From NCBI GenBank assembly GCA_022791635.1, contig JAAVZL010000042.1, forward strand, positions 1-64,000: 64,000 nt of DNA, read 5' to 3'. Below the pieces are notes generated by a model. That model saw nothing but the letters and a program-made list of their open reading frames with translations. It made no database searches and had not been told where the DNA came from. The stretch is from Lachnospiraceae bacterium. Lineage in GTDB: Bacteria; Bacillota; Clostridia; Lachnospirales; Lachnospiraceae. This document shows, piece after piece, positions 62,641 through 64,000 of the stretch (position 1 is its first letter; every line of letters starts with the position of its first letter). A program made the translations under genes and the position numbers.

Positions 62641-63978
62641 ATGAAATGGCAGGTTATTCATGATTATATTGAGGAGCACAAAGAGGATTTGATTGGGCTT
62701 TTGCAGGAATGCATTCGCGCAAGGCCGGTGAATCCTTTGTATGCGGGGGATCACGGCTACAATGAGGCGGCCTGCGAGGAGATCTTAATGTCCAGGCTGG
62801 AAAAGCTGGGAGTGGAGCTTTATGCTTTTGACGTGGACTTGGAGGAGCTGGAGCCCTATCGGGGAAAGCCAGGCTTTATTACAGGCTATACGGATGAGAT
62901 TGACTTTCGGGATCGCCCCAATCTTGTTGCAAAGCTTCCGGGAACGGCTCCGGAGGAGGGAAGATCCATTCTTCTCATCGGACACTGCGACGTGGTGGCG
63001 GCGGACGATATAGAGCAATGGAAGTACCATCCCTTTGAAGCGGAGATTGAGGACGGGGTTCTCTATGGGAGAGGCTGCGTGGATGAGCTTGGAGGTCTGA
63101 TAAGCCAGCTCATTGCAATGGAGGCTATCGTGAAAACGAATCAGCGTCCCAAGGGGGATATCTGGTTCTCCAGTGTGGTCTGCGAGGAATCGGGAGGCAC
63201 AGGGGTTCTGGCGGTGGCTCACTGGTTTAAAAAGCGTGGAATTCAGATTGATGCAGGGATTATGGGAGAGCCCACGGATCTGGATATCAGCCTTCTGTGC
63301 CGCAATATTCAGTGGGGGGATATGACTGTTTACGGTCGCACGGGACATCTGGAGGAGTGGCAGCCCCACTGGAGCCAGGGAGGTCCGGTGGATGCCATTG
63401 AGAAGGCAAGGTATCTTATGGATCAAATAGATCGCCTGAACCAGGAGTGGGAGAAGCGTCCGGATAAGAATCATCCCCTGGAGAAGCTGCCCTGTCAGGT
63501 GAAGGTAGCCATGATTAGTGGCGGACACCATCGGTCCAGCTATCCGGCTGTCTGTGAGATCTCCTACAATATCCAGGTGCTTCCCCAGGAGACGGACGAA
63601 TTCGGTCTGGGACCCGGGGTAATGAAGGAATTTGAGGACTTTATTCACAGGGTTAGTCAGGCAGATCCCTGGCTTCGGGAAAATCCCCCCGAGATCAAAT
63701 GGGTGTGTGAGGCTGACTGCTCGGAGGTGCCTGCAGATCATCCCTTTGTGGAGGTGTTCGAACGAAATGCCAAGGCAGTGCGCGGGGAAAGCCGGCTTAT
63801 GGGCTCGGGCTTTCACACGGATACGGGCTGGCTGATGCGCGTTCCCGGGATTCCCGTGATCAATTACGGGCCGGGGAATCCGGCTCTGGCTCACAGCACC
63901 AATGAGAGATGCCGGGTGGAGGATGTGGTTACCTGCTGTAAAACCGTAGCCAGGGTCATTATGGACTGGTGCGGCTGA
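62641..63978 (+). CDS. M20-family metallopeptidase/deacylase (ArgE/DapE type)
   Basis: 445 residues. Metal ligands and catalytic residues are visible: LIGHCDVVAADD (His, then Asp), LYGRGCVDELGG (bridging Asp), VVCEESGGTG (Glu pair), IMGEPTDLDIS and LAHSTNERC (His). A lid domain fills about residues 220-340. It would hydrolyse an amide, perhaps releasing the substrate imported by the ABC system. AGGAGG precedes ATG 62641. Confidence 0.88.
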   Translation: MKWQVIHDYIEEHKEDLIGLLQECIRARPVNPLYAGDHGYNEAACEEILMSRLEKLGVELYAFDVDLEELEPYRGKPGFITGYTDEIDFRDRPNLVAKLPGTAPEEGRSILLIGHCDVVAADDIEQWKYHPFEAEIEDGVLYGRGCVDELGGLISQLIAMEAIVKTNQRPKGDIWFSSVVCEESGGTGVLAVAHWFKKRGIQIDAGIMGEPTDLDISLLCRNIQWGDMTVYGRTGHLEEWQPHWSQGGPVDAIEKARYLMDQIDRLNQEWEKRPDKNHPLEKLPCQVKVAMISGGHHRSSYPAVCEISYNIQVLPQETDEFGLGPGVMKEFEDFIHRVSQADPWLRENPPEIKWVCEADCSEVPADHPFVEVFERNAKAVRGESRLMGSGFHTDTGWLMRVPGIPVINYGPGNPALAHSTNERCRVEDVVTCCKTVARVIMDWCG

Positions 63979-64000
63979 TAGCGAAAAAATAGTTACTGTT

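Overview
The window looks like a chromosomal segment of a Lachnospiraceae-type (Clostridium cluster XIVa) gut Firmicute. Support comes from the moderate GC content, strong AGGAGG ribosome sites, a sortase-pilus locus with many Cys/His-repeat surface proteins, a SipW-type signal peptidase, a Firmicute BirA box before bioY, an orphan Spo0A effector domain, a GHKL/LytTR pair and ribose-type ABC operons. No rRNA or phylogenetic marker is present, so the family assignment is an inference.

Layout. 1-707: the end of a mobile element (relaxase tail plus a frame-broken remnant). 0.9-7.2 kb: one transcription unit with a SARP/BTAD regulator, a transglutaminase-like lipoprotein, a GspF/PilC-type platform protein, four pilin-like membrane proteins and a PilT-like ATPase. 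7.4-21.3 kb: a surface-assembly locus with a coiled-coil protein, Lys-dependent signal peptidase I, a 1563-residue LPETG tip-type adhesin, an LPSTG major pilin, a class C sortase, an accessory pilin, two TasA/camelysin-like proteins, a frameshifted anchored protein, a membrane-anchored protein and a SipW-type signal peptidase. 21.4-25.5 kb: a hypothetical gene, then bioY-bioB-bioD-bioA behind a BirA operator. 25.6-31.9 kb: orphan Spo0A C-domain, Cdd1-like HhH protein, AraC/GyrI regulator, a MATE pump behind a probable guanidine-IV leader, a LytTR/GHKL pair and an unknown protein. 32-36.4 kb: a LacI remnant, an unexplained structured intergenic element, an MBL-fold lactonase-like enzyme, a sugar-binding lipoprotein, and an ABC ATPase fused in frame to the tail of its permease. 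36.4-42.2 kb: isochorismatase, cell-wall amidase, tRNA-Thr, ECF sigma/anti-sigma pair, glnA. 42.3-45.6 kb: an AT-rich island with a broken PIN gene, an FRG-domain protein and a Phd/PIN toxin-antitoxin pair. 46-56 kb: two very large surface proteins with KTGD-type sorting signals, one of them frameshifted just before its anchor, flanking two related Rpn-type nuclease genes. 56.4-64 kb: ROK kinase, degenerate M24 protein, complete sugar-type ABC importer and an M20 peptidase in one orientation.

The most striking unexplained structure is a dispersed family of roughly 180-205 bp, near-perfect hairpin elements at 4181-4358, 31984-32165, 40428-40632 and 56083-56272, with a half copy at 25521-25592. 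All share a core, but the outer 31-38 bp arms differ between loci while staying complementary within each locus. This is either a covarying RNA/DNA structure or a fold-back mobile element that renews its own arms. A second theme is surface variation: two surface genes are frameshifted upstream of their anchors, one at a (GA)4 tract, and adhesin genes have AT-rich middle segments.
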